Below are positions 7,512 to 15,524 of a stretch of DNA of 64,000 bases, one piece after another. The notes beneath the pieces were generated by a model, which saw only the letters and a program-made list of their open reading frames with translations, had not been told where the DNA came from and searched no databases. How positions within the stretch are numbered: position 1 is the stretch's first letter; the number at the start of each line of letters is the position of its first letter. Both the position numbers and the translations under genes were made by a program. Source of the stretch: Janthinobacterium sp. J1-1 (GTDB lineage: Bacteria > Pseudomonadota > Gammaproteobacteria > Burkholderiales > Burkholderiaceae_D); contig NZ_CP132339.1 of NCBI RefSeq assembly GCF_030944405.1, positions 4,526,001-4,590,000 of the forward strand. Reading direction: 5' to 3'.

Positions 7512-8165
7512 TCAAAATGGACAATCATCCACCTGTAGATATCCTCCCGGTGCGGTCGCCAAGTAAACAACGCCCAGGTTGTTGTTACGCCACGTCTGCA
7601 ACCCATCCATGCAATGGCCGGTTACTGCTAAAAAAGCTGTTTGTACAGCACGCAGCATCGAGGTGCAGTGAGGTACCCGCCAAACATCAACTTCCGGCAC
7701 CACAATGCCTCTCGAGCGGAAGTAGCGTTTCTGTTCAAGCGCCCTGCACTGCATTTCTTTGCCGCAGTACTTCGCGATATAGCTGGCGATCTTGTGCGCG
7801 CCGGCCACACCGAAGCCGAAGCGGTGGGGGTCCCTTACATGCACCTGGCCCATTTGCTCACCGTTCGGACTACGGCCCAAGATGCTTTGCCAGATCGAGC
7901 GAAGCAGCGCGTACATCTGCCGGCCAGCCACCGCCACATGGAAATGCAAAGCGCCTCTTGCCTGTTCCTCGATCACTGCCACGTAATGAAACTGTTTATG
8001 CTTGCCGAGCTTTCTGCAAAATGCTTTCCAGTGCTTTAGTGCCAGTTCACAGTCCACCGTGTTTTCCCTGTAGGTCAGCGTTACCATGCGATCGGCGCCG
8101 ATCTGCTTGCAGCAAAGCCGAACGTTTTTCTTTGCGTGCCTGGCTGCGTCGTCGTTAGCCGGCAT
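7512..8165 (-). CDS. Rolling-circle replication initiator (HUH Rep), probably N-terminally truncated
   Basis: The leftward frame shows the three Rep motifs in order: DRMVTLTYREN (motif I), ARGALHFHVAVAGRQ with the metal-binding HFH (motif II), and HKIASYIAKYCGKEM with the Tyr nicking site and following Lys (motif III). Such enzymes nick one strand and start rolling-circle replication of ssDNA phages and small plasmids. The ATG at 8165 gives 217 residues, but the frame has no good ribosome site and upstream DNA belongs to another gene on the opposite strand, so the N-terminus may be cut. The tail (LQTWRNNNLGVVYLATAP) is unassigned. Confidence 0.75.
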   Translation of the reverse strand: MPANDDAARHAKKNVRLCCKQIGADRMVTLTYRENTVDCELALKHWKAFCRKLGKHKQFHYVAVIEEQARGALHFHVAVAGRQMYALLRSIWQSILGRSPNGEQMGQVHVRDPHRFGFGVAGAHKIASYIAKYCGKEMQCRALEQKRYFRSRGIVVPEVDVWRVPHCTSMLRAVQTAFLAVTGHCMDGLQTWRNNNLGVVYLATAPGGYLQVDDCPF

Positions 8166-8255
8166 TTTTGATATGATGGTTTCATCACTTTTTTGGGTGC
8201 TACCATTGATCGAATTACATGACCTCGGGCAGCAAAAATTTTCAGCGGACAGCAT

Positions 8256-8936
8256 ATGAACAAGACCAACTTTACTTGCAGCGGCACGGCGCGAGCAGCG
8301 GCAGAAACACCTGCTGACGTGAAGGACATGCAAACTGCGTTGCCGGAAGCGCGCGTACTGGCCGGCTTGCCGGCGCAGGAAAGCGCCGCGAACGCCTCCC
8401 GGCCCAGCGCCGCAATAGATGGCGACGTCATCTACGTTGCCAACGCCGGGCTGGTGCTGCTGCACCCTTTCCTGCCGCGGATGTTCCGGCAACTGCAAGT
8501 GCTGAGCGACGACACCAACGGCAAGCCGCGCATCGCCGGCACCGACGACGCCTCGCGCGCGGTGCACTTGCTGCAATGGCTGGTAGACGCGCATTGCGAT
8601 ACGCCGGAGCCGTCGCTGGCGCTCAACAAACTGCTGTGCGGCCTGGAACTCGATACGCCGGTGGCACCCGCCATCGTGCCCGGCGAGGACGAGATAGCGC
8701 TGTGCTGGCAGTTGCTGGCCGCCGTCACCGGCAACTGGAGCAGCATCGGCAACACCTCGGCCGACGGTCTGCGCGAGACCTTCCTGCAGCGCGACGGCCG
8801 CCTGCAGCGGCGCGACGGCAAATGGACGCTGACGGTGTCGCGCAAGACGGTTGACGTGCTGGTGGACCAGATCCCCTGGGGCTTTGCCGTCATACTTCAT
8901 CCATGGATGTCCAGGGAGCTTGCCGTCATGTGGTAG
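8256..8936 (+). pseudogene. C-terminal remnant of a contractile injection system tape measure protein
   Basis: The last 170 residues carry the CIS_TMP signature of phage-tail-like injection systems: IYVANAGLVLLHPFLPRMF, RAVHLLQWLVDAH, PSLALNKLLCGLELDTPV and, at the very end, SRKTVDVLVDQIPWGFAVI followed by HPWMSREL. Full family members are several hundred residues longer. Here only 226 residues remain, opening with a low-complexity stretch directly after the HUH-rep island. No sheath, baseplate or tube gene follows. The element at 5.7-8.2 kb or a deletion appears to have removed the rest of the locus. Confidence 0.7.
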
Positions 8937-9118
8937 ACAAGACACGCAAGTCAGTGGTTTGCCGCAGCATCAACCATTCATTCGGTCAAACAAGCCCCCG
9001 CTCATCTTGCGCGCGCCGCCAGCCCCACCAGCAACTCATCCTGTGATGGTAGCCGATTGCTGTTGTTTCAGCAGCGGCAGCAGTTGCCGATCAGTTGATT
9101 GGTTGCCACTTCCTACCA

Positions 9119-9754
9119 TCAACTCAAGCCACCCTCCGCAACCGCCAGCCGTGCCCGCAACTCCCGCTGTTCCGCCTCAAGCTCTGCCAGCCGCGCCCGC
9201 AGCGGTTCCACCGCCCTGCTCACCTGCTGCTCGGTAAACCGCGGCGTAATGTGCTGTGGGCAATTCCAGTCGAATGCCTGCAGGCGCAGCCGGTAGATGC
9301 GCTCGATTTTCGCGCCGTAAGCTTCATCGGTGACCAGCGCCGTCAGTGCCGGGTCATCCTCCGGCGCCAGGATCTCGACGTGCACATAGATCTTCAGGCG
9401 CGCGCGGCGGGTGTAGTCCATCAGGAACAGGCAGGCGCGGTCGTTGGCGGCCAGGTTGCCGGTGCTGATGTACTGGCGGTTGCCGCGGTAGTCGGCAAAC
9501 GCCAGCGTCTGCGCGTCGATCAGCTTGAGAAAGCCCGCCGGGCCGCCACGGTGCTGCACATACGGCCAGCCCGTTTCCGATACGGTTGCCATATAGAAAC
9601 TGTCGCGCTCGCCGATAAAGGCGGCTTCGTTGCCGGTGAACTGGTCGAACTCGCGGTGTCCCTTGAAGTCCTGCCAGGTGTGATCCGCGCCCATGCCGGC
9701 CTGTGCGGCACGCACGCTGGGGGTGATGGCGATATCGAGAAAACCATAGGACAT
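9119..9754 (-). CDS. Pyridoxamine-phosphate-oxidase-family flavin split-barrel protein
   Basis: A 211-residue protein of the PPOX class that probably binds FMN and reduces a small substrate. The split-barrel core spans about residues 40-150, with FYMATVSETGWPYVQHRGGP, LAFADYRGNRQYISTGN and ACLFLMDYTRRARLKIY as the family blocks. The C-terminal 40 residues (RAVEPLRARLAELEAEQREL) form a charged helix likely to be coiled coil, an extension also seen in some relatives. It is divergent from the KaiC-like gene across a 229-bp intergenic region. The substrate is unknown. Confidence 0.82.
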   Translation of the reverse strand: MSYGFLDIAITPSVRAAQAGMGADHTWQDFKGHREFDQFTGNEAAFIGERDSFYMATVSETGWPYVQHRGGPAGFLKLIDAQTLAFADYRGNRQYISTGNLAANDRACLFLMDYTRRARLKIYVHVEILAPEDDPALTALVTDEAYGAKIERIYRLRLQAFDWNCPQHITPRFTEQQVSRAVEPLRARLAELEAEQRELRARLAVAEGGLS

Positions 9755-9983
9755 GATGACACTCCGGCAAATGGGCGCCAGTGTCGGCGCGACACGGTCA
9801 TTATCATTCTTTCCAGCGAAACTGATAATCCCTTGAAATCGAGATGCATCTTTCCATAAAATGGAATAGTGGATGGGCCAGCGGCGTCACCTGCAGCCGG
9901 CAAGCCGGGCCATGCTGCGGCTCTACGCGGCATGCAAGCTGTTACACTGTGGGTAATTATCATATTTTTACTCTCAATCGCAC

Positions 9984-11552
9984 ATGAATAACGTGGAAGC
10001 GCTGGTCAGGACCGGTATCGCCGGGCTCGATGAAATCCTTTTTGGCGGCATTCCGCGCCATAACAACATCATCGTGGAAGGCGCGCCGGGCGCCGGCAAG
10101 ACGACCTTGGGGCTCGGTTTTATCCATGCCGGGGCGGCGCACTACGATGAACCGGGCGTGATCGTCTCGTTCGAGCTGGACGAGGCCAAGCTGCTGCGCG
10201 ACGCGGCCGGCTTCGGCTGGAACCTGCAGGCGCAGATCGACCGGGGACTGATCCGCATCATTCAGACCAGCCCTGCCGTGCTGCTGTCGGAATTCCGCAA
10301 TACCGACGGCGCGTTTGCCACCGCCCTGCGCCAGATGGGCGCGCGGCGCCTGCTGATCGATGGCCTGACGCCCATGCGCCTGTACGCCGAGGCGCACGAC
10401 CTGGCGTTTCGCGAAGACATCCACGTGCTGATCGAGGGCCTGAACCGGCTCGGCGTGACCACCATGGTGACGGCCGAGCGCGACGAATCGCTTGCCGCGC
10501 CGGCCCATGAGCGCTTCGTGTTCGACACCATCATCGAATTGTCGCGCGCGGAACACCGGCGCCGGGTCGAGCGCCGGCTGACGGTGGCCAAGTCGCGCGG
10601 CCAGGATTTCATCGGCGGCAGCCACACCATGCGCATCGAAGCGCAGCAGGGCATCCATGTATACCGCCGCGCGCAGTCGCGCCCCTTGTTGCTGAATGAC
10701 CAGCCGACCTCGGATCAGCGCATCTCGGTCGGCGCGCCGGCCATCGACGTGCTGATGGATGGCGGCCTGTACGAAGGCTCGGTGACCATGGTCAGCGGCA
10801 TTTCCGGCACCGGCAAGACGGTGCTGTCGGTGCAGTTCCTGACCGCCGCCGTCCAGGCCGGCCACAAGACCTTGCTGGTCACCCTCGATGAACACCCGCG
10901 CCAGCTGGCGCGCAACGCGGCCTCGCTGGGCTTCGACCTGGAAGGCATGCAGGAACGCGGCGAATTGTTCCTGCTGTACGAGTCGCCGCTGGAACTGGAA
11001 CTGGACGTGCATTTCGACCGCGTGATCAAGCTGGTCGAGCAGGAAGGCATCGCTTGCATCGTGTTCGATTCGATCGCCGTGTACGAGATGGCCAGCCGCC
11101 TTGAGGTCGCCGATTATCTGTATGCGCTGGCCAGCCATTTCAAGAACCGCCTGGCGACCGTGTTGTTCAACTACGAAAGTCCCGAACTGCTGGGGCTGTC
11201 GCAGATCAGCGAAGAGCTCAAGGGCTCGCACCTGGTCGACAATATCATCCTGCTCAGTTACGTCGAGATTTCCACCGTGCTGCGGCGCGCCATCGCGATC
11301 CCGAAGGTGCGCGGTAGCCGCAACCTGCAGGTCACGCGCGAATACGTGATTACGGAAGGCGGCCTGGCGCTGCTGGACGAGGACCGCACCGAACTGGCGC
11401 GCGCCAATGCGGTGCCGCAACTGCCGTTCTCGGCCTATTCGAGCCTGCTGTCACGCTCGCCCACGCGCCAGAGCCCGGCGATCGAATCGGCCGTCGTCAA
11501 TGGCGAAGACTTGCCCGATTCGGTCGTCCTGCCGCAGCAAGAGACGGCGTGA
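9984..11552 (+). CDS. KaiC-like double RecA-fold ATPase
   Basis: A 522-residue protein with two KaiC domains. The first has Walker A GAPGAGKTT at residues 33-41, the second GISGTGKT near 272-279; each is followed by a KaiC-type strand (VIVSFELDEAKLLRDAAGF, then LLVTLDEHPRQLARNAASLG). KaiC is the autokinase of the cyanobacterial clock, and non-cyanobacterial homologues act in stress and signalling, often beside histidine kinases. Here the first domain keeps only one Glu of the usual pair after Walker A (FEL rather than FEE). No kaiA or kaiB gene is nearby. The stop overlaps the histidine-kinase start by 4 nt (GTGA), so the two proteins probably work together. Confidence 0.9.
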   Translation: MNNVEALVRTGIAGLDEILFGGIPRHNNIIVEGAPGAGKTTLGLGFIHAGAAHYDEPGVIVSFELDEAKLLRDAAGFGWNLQAQIDRGLIRIIQTSPAVLLSEFRNTDGAFATALRQMGARRLLIDGLTPMRLYAEAHDLAFREDIHVLIEGLNRLGVTTMVTAERDESLAAPAHERFVFDTIIELSRAEHRRRVERRLTVAKSRGQDFIGGSHTMRIEAQQGIHVYRRAQSRPLLLNDQPTSDQRISVGAPAIDVLMDGGLYEGSVTMVSGISGTGKTVLSVQFLTAAVQAGHKTLLVTLDEHPRQLARNAASLGFDLEGMQERGELFLLYESPLELELDVHFDRVIKLVEQEGIACIVFDSIAVYEMASRLEVADYLYALASHFKNRLATVLFNYESPELLGLSQISEELKGSHLVDNIILLSYVEISTVLRRAIAIPKVRGSRNLQVTREYVITEGGLALLDEDRTELARANAVPQLPFSAYSSLLSRSPTRQSPAIESAVVNGEDLPDSVVLPQQETA

Positions 11553-12793
11553 TCCGCCTCGCCGACGCCGATTTCTCCCGGGTCGACTGGGACGAATGGC
11601 GCACGCCCTTGCTGCAGTTCAGCCAGGCCAGCGGCCTGGTGGTATCGGCCTATGACATCGCGGGCGTGCGCCAGGTCGGGCCGCTGCTCCCCTCGCGCCC
11701 GGCGCAATTGCTTGGCAGCTCTACCTTGTGGCATGACGACGGCCCCGGCACCGCCGCCGAACGGCGCATTGTCGCCGACATGGCGACCGGCCAGGATGAG
11801 GCCGGGGAACTGTTTCACGGCATGCACATCTGCTCGCTGCCTTTGACGCGGGCCGGTGTCCGCTATGGCGTGCTGGTGTTCGGCTGGTGCGCGCGCGACT
11901 TCAGTTCGCCCATGGCCTGCGAGCAGCTGGCCGCCCTGGTCGGCGTGCCGGGCCATGCGCTGTGGAACGCAGTGCGGCTGGAAGCGCCGCTGACGGACGC
12001 GCGCCTGGCCACCTACCGCGAACTGCTGCGCACCCTGGCCGGCTCGCTCGACCGCCAGCGCGACACCATCGATGAACTGAACCGCGTCAGCCGCACGCGC
12101 GAGCTGTTCCTGGCCACCGTTTCGCACGAAATGCGCACGCCCCTGTCGGCCCTGTCGATGCGGGTTGACCTGCTGCTGCACACCATGCGCGACATGCCGC
12201 CGGCGCTGAAAACCGCCCTGCTGGCGATGCGCGTGCACGTGCGCCAGGAGGCGGCGATGGTGGAAGACCTGATCGATGCGGCGCGCACCCTGACCGGCAC
12301 CATGTCGGTCGAGCGCGTGGCCGTCTCGCTGGGACGCATCGTGCGCGACGCTGTCGCCACCACCGAGGTGAACGCCAGCGAAAAAGGCGTCGCCCTGTCC
12401 GTCATGCCGTTCGACTTCGGCGACCAGATCGAGATCGATGCCGACCCGCGCCGGCTGCAGCAGGTGCTGTGGAATTTGATACTCAACGCCATCAAATTCA
12501 CCCCTGCCGGCGGCACGATCGCCGTGCTGATCGAGCGCGATGCCAGTGGCGTGCGCATCGTCGTGCGCGACAGCGGCCAGGGCATCTCGCCGCAAGACCT
12601 GCCGCACGTGTTCGGTGCATTCACCCTGCAAAGCCATGCGAACGCCAGCGGCCTGGGCCTCGGCCTGTATATCGCGCGGCGCCTGGTCGAACTGCACGGC
12701 GGCGCGATTGCCGTCAGCAGCGAGGGCAAGGACAAGGGCACCAGTTTTACGGTACACCTGCCGATGCACCCGGCCAGGCGCTCAGACAGCTGA
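11549..12793 (+). CDS. Sensor histidine kinase coupled to the KaiC-like gene
   Basis: A soluble 414-residue kinase with a GTG start inside the end of the KaiC-like gene. Residues 1-150 resemble a GAF-like sensory domain (SGLVVSAYDIAGV, RYGVLVFGWCARDF). A short coiled coil leads to the HisKA H-box FLATVSHEMRTPLSAL (His near 193), then the N-box NLILNAIKFTPAGG, G1 DSGQGIS and G2 GLGLGLYIARRLVELHGG. No transmembrane segment is visible and no response regulator lies next to it. The 4-nt overlap suggests that it reads out the KaiC-like ATPase, much as SasA does for KaiC, but that partnership is inferred from position. Confidence 0.9.
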   Translation: MIRLADADFSRVDWDEWRTPLLQFSQASGLVVSAYDIAGVRQVGPLLPSRPAQLLGSSTLWHDDGPGTAAERRIVADMATGQDEAGELFHGMHICSLPLTRAGVRYGVLVFGWCARDFSSPMACEQLAALVGVPGHALWNAVRLEAPLTDARLATYRELLRTLAGSLDRQRDTIDELNRVSRTRELFLATVSHEMRTPLSALSMRVDLLLHTMRDMPPALKTALLAMRVHVRQEAAMVEDLIDAARTLTGTMSVERVAVSLGRIVRDAVATTEVNASEKGVALSVMPFDFGDQIEIDADPRRLQQVLWNLILNAIKFTPAGGTIAVLIERDASGVRIVVRDSGQGISPQDLPHVFGAFTLQSHANASGLGLGLYIARRLVELHGGAIAVSSEGKDKGTSFTVHLPMHPARRSDS

Positions 12794-12800
12794 GTTTTAT

Positions 12801-13724
12801 CTAGGGCACAAAGCCCGAATCCTTGCTGGCGGCCAGTGCCTGCAGCATGTCGATGACGGCGCGCACCTTGGGCTGCAGGTAGTGCGACTTGGGCCAGACC
12901 ACGTGGATCGGCATTTCGCCGCCGGCAAATTGTTCCAGCAGCGGCACCAGCGTGCCCCGGCTGATATCGTCGCCGACCAGCCAGGTCGGCATCTGCATGA
13001 TGCCGCAGCCAGCGCGCCCGGCGGCAAGCATGGCCTCGCCGTCGCTGAATTCATGGCGGGCACGGATTTCCTGGTAAATCAGGCGCTTGTCCGCGGTACG
13101 CAGCAGCCAGGTCTGCTTCTGTTGCCGGCGCGAGCCGATGATGCAATCGCGTTCGCGCAGTTCTTCCGGTACATCGACAGCGCCATGTCGCTCGATATAG
13201 GCCGGCGACGCGCAGATGATCAGGCGCTGCGTGCCCAGCCGCCTGGCCACCAGGTTGGCGTCATCGCCCAATTCCCCGATCCGCACCGACAGGTCATGGC
13301 CTTCCTGCACCAGGTCCACCGTACGCTCGGTAAATGACACCGTCAGGTCGAGCTTGTCGAAGCGCGCGGCCATGTCGAGCAGCCCGGACAGCACGTGGCG
13401 CCGTCCGAACGCGCCCGGCAGCCCGACATGGACGCGTCCCTGCGGCACCCAGTCCTTCGGCACCAGATCGGTTTCGGCGGTGTCGAGCTCGTTGATCGCG
13501 CGTGAGCAGGCCGCCAGGTAGGCCTCACCTTCCGGCGTCAGCGTAATCCTGCGCGTGGTCCGGTGCAGCAGCTTCATGCCGACGCGCGCTTCCAGGCGCG
13601 TCACGCTCTTGGCCACGCCGGACGGCGTCAGCCCCATCGCCCGGGCTGCTACCGTAAAGCTCGCCGCATGGGCGGCCGCCAGGAATGCCTCTATGCCGTC
13701 GAAACGGTCGCCAGTCCCTTGCAT
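12801..13724 (-). CDS. LysR-family transcriptional regulator
   Basis: A 307-residue regulator with the N-terminal winged HTH (GIEAFLAAAHAASFTVAARA, MGLTPSGVAKSVTRLEARVG) and a C-terminal LysR substrate-binding domain of the PBP2 type (DLSVRIGELGDDANLVARRL). It is divergent from the old-yellow-enzyme gene with about 100 bp between them, so it probably controls that gene and itself. A short GATT-ATA-AATC palindrome lies between them. It converges with the histidine kinase, 7 nt away. Confidence 0.92.
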   Translation of the reverse strand: MQGTGDRFDGIEAFLAAAHAASFTVAARAMGLTPSGVAKSVTRLEARVGMKLLHRTTRRITLTPEGEAYLAACSRAINELDTAETDLVPKDWVPQGRVHVGLPGAFGRRHVLSGLLDMAARFDKLDLTVSFTERTVDLVQEGHDLSVRIGELGDDANLVARRLGTQRLIICASPAYIERHGAVDVPEELRERDCIIGSRRQQKQTWLLRTADKRLIYQEIRARHEFSDGEAMLAAGRAGCGIMQMPTWLVGDDISRGTLVPLLEQFAGGEMPIHVVWPKSHYLQPKVRAVIDMLQALAASKDSGFVP

Positions 13725-13823
13725 TTATTCCCGTCAGTCCTGAATGTTTGGAATTTAAGCCCGATTATAAATCATTGAAATCGAAATAGAATCGTTGCTT
13801 CGTTGAGATGGAGAAGGAAACCC

Positions 13824-14933
13824 ATGAAGCTGTTCAATTCGTATGACCTGTCGGGCCTGGACCTGGCCAACCGCGTCGTGATGGCGCCCATGACGCGCTC
13901 GCGCGCCGCCAACGGCGTGGCCGATGTGCTGACCGAACGTTATTACAGCCAGCGCGCTTCGGCCGGGCTGATCATCACGGAAGGCATCGCCGTGTCGCGG
14001 CAAGGCACCGGCTATCTGTTCACGCCCGGGTTGTACACCGACGATCAGGGCCAGGCATGGCGGCGCGTGACCGATGCGGTGCACGCTGCCGGCGGACGGA
14101 TTTTCGCCCAGCTGTGGCATGTCGGGCGCAACTCGCATGTGTCGCTGCAGGAGGCAGGCGCCGCGCCGGTTTCGCCGGTGGCGCGCCGTGCGCACGGCGT
14201 GCAGACCTATGCCTGGACGGCGCCCGGCGTGCCCGGCCATGTCGCCACCAGCGCACCACGCGCACTGGCGACCGAGGAAGTGGCGGCGATCGCCAGCGAC
14301 TTTGTCGCCGCGGGCCGGCGCGCCATGCAGGCCGGCTTCGATGGCGTGGAGGTACACGGCGCCAACGGCTATCTGTTCGAGCAATTCATCAATGGCGAAC
14401 TCAATACCCGTGACGACCGCTATGGCGGCAGCATGGAAAATCGCCTGCGCCTGCTGCTCGACACCATCGACGGCCTCATCGCGGCAATCGGCGCGCGCCA
14501 TGTCGGCGTGCGCATCTCGCCGTTCGGCCGCCTGTACGACATGCACGGCTACGATGACGAGGCCGGGACCTGGCTGGCGCTGGCGCAGGAACTGGGCAAG
14601 CGCAACCTGGCCTATGTCCACCTGAGCGACCAGCGCACCCTGGGCGCCGATTGCGACACGAGCTTCTTTGTCCAGTTCCGCAAGGCCTATGCCGGCACGC
14701 TGATCGTGGCAGGCGGCTTTGACCGGGACAGCGCGGAAGCGGCATTGCAGGACGGCAAAGCCGACCTGATCGGTTTCGGCCAGACTTTTGTGGCCAATCC
14801 GGACCTGGTCGAGCGCATGGCCCATGGCTGGCCGCTGGCGCAAGCCCGGCGCGAAACGCTGTATGGCCTGCACGGCGCTACGGGCTACACGGACTATCCG
14901 CGTCATGCCGCGCAAGAAGGAGCCGCAATATGA
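13824..14933 (+). CDS. Old yellow enzyme-family NADH:flavin oxidoreductase (alkene reductase)
   Basis: A 369-residue FMN enzyme of the OYE family, likely reducing activated C=C bonds of electrophiles. The TIM-barrel shows NRVVMAPMTRSRA, the substrate-binding LWHVGRNSH (H..N pair), GFDGVEVHGANGYLFEQF and the strongly conserved NTRDDRYGGSMENRLRLLL. The ATG at 13824 follows GGAGAAGGAAA and is preferred over upstream TTG. Its stop overlaps the SnoaL-like gene by 4 nt. The divergent LysR gene is the probable regulator. Confidence 0.93.
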   Translation: MKLFNSYDLSGLDLANRVVMAPMTRSRAANGVADVLTERYYSQRASAGLIITEGIAVSRQGTGYLFTPGLYTDDQGQAWRRVTDAVHAAGGRIFAQLWHVGRNSHVSLQEAGAAPVSPVARRAHGVQTYAWTAPGVPGHVATSAPRALATEEVAAIASDFVAAGRRAMQAGFDGVEVHGANGYLFEQFINGELNTRDDRYGGSMENRLRLLLDTIDGLIAAIGARHVGVRISPFGRLYDMHGYDDEAGTWLALAQELGKRNLAYVHLSDQRTLGADCDTSFFVQFRKAYAGTLIVAGGFDRDSAEAALQDGKADLIGFGQTFVANPDLVERMAHGWPLAQARRETLYGLHGATGYTDYPRHAAQEGAAI

Positions 14934-15385
14934 ATCTGGACATCAAGGCATTGTTTGATCGTGAAGAAATCCGCAATCTGCGCACGCTGTACGCACATCA
15001 TCTGGACAGCAATAACATCGCCGCACTCGACCAGGTTTTTTCCAGCGACGCCGTGGTCGAGGTGACGGTCGGAAAAATGGAAGGGCTGGCCGCCATCCAG
15101 GCAGGCCTGAACGATGCTTTCACGCAGTTCGATCGCGACCGCCGGGGCAGCTATCCCTTCCTGCACGCGATCACCAACCACTGGGTCAGGCTGACCGGGC
15201 CCGACACCGCCACGGGCCGTTGCTATCTGATCGATTTTGAAACCGCGTCGAAGGCCGATCCGAATCCACTTCTGCTGCTCGGCCTGTATGCCGACGAGTA
15301 TCGCCGTATCGATGGCCAGTGGCGCATTACCGCCACCCGCCTGGAAGTTGTCTGGCCGCCAACTACGGCGCCGACGACGTCATGA
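14930..15385 (+). CDS. SnoaL-like / NTF2-like domain protein
   Basis: A 151-residue protein with the NTF2-like alpha+beta barrel pattern: REEIRNLRTLYAHHLDSNN, DQVFSSDAVVEVTVGKMEG, then HAITNHWVRLTGPDTATGRC. This fold includes dehydratases, isomerases and ring-processing enzymes, and proteins that only bind ligand. Its ATGA overlap with the oxidoreductase suggests action on the same or a related small molecule. Catalytic residues cannot be assigned. Confidence 0.8.
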   Translation: MNLDIKALFDREEIRNLRTLYAHHLDSNNIAALDQVFSSDAVVEVTVGKMEGLAAIQAGLNDAFTQFDRDRRGSYPFLHAITNHWVRLTGPDTATGRCYLIDFETASKADPNPLLLLGLYADEYRRIDGQWRITATRLEVVWPPTTAPTTS

Positions 15386-15513
15386 GCAACCTCATGATGC
15401 CGGGCGAAACGGCGCGCTCGAACGCCATCGAGGCCATCAGCGCGGCCATGCACGGCGTGCCATCCGAACCCGCCAACCCGGGGGCGTCAATAAAGCCGTG
15501 CATTCCGAACTGA
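15382..15513 (+). CDS. Possible 43-residue coupled small protein
   Basis: An ATG at 15382 overlaps the stop of the SnoaL-like gene (ATGA) and opens a frame reading MSNLMMPGETARSNAIEAIS and AAMHGVPSEPANPGASIKP. The overlap pattern repeats that of the two genes before it. No domain is recognised; it may be a micro-protein or the 5-prime remnant of a lost third gene. It ends just before the convergent MocR gene. Confidence 0.35.
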   Translation: MSNLMMPGETARSNAIEAISAAMHGVPSEPANPGASIKPCIPN

Positions 15514-15524
15514 AATTCACGTAC

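Noticed and set aside
8170..8945. Leftward extension of the Rep frame upstream of 8165
   Set aside because: It is antisense to the tape-measure fragment, whose protein motifs are clear. The extension has no Rep-like sequence.
9852..9866. TTCCAT-AAA-ATGGAA palindrome between the split-barrel gene and the KaiC-like gene
   Set aside because: It could be an operator, but it is short, single, and no adjacent regulator gene exists to bind it.
13763..13773. GATT-ATA-AATC palindrome between the LysR and old-yellow-enzyme genes
   Set aside because: Too short and A+T-biased to call an operator, although its place is right.
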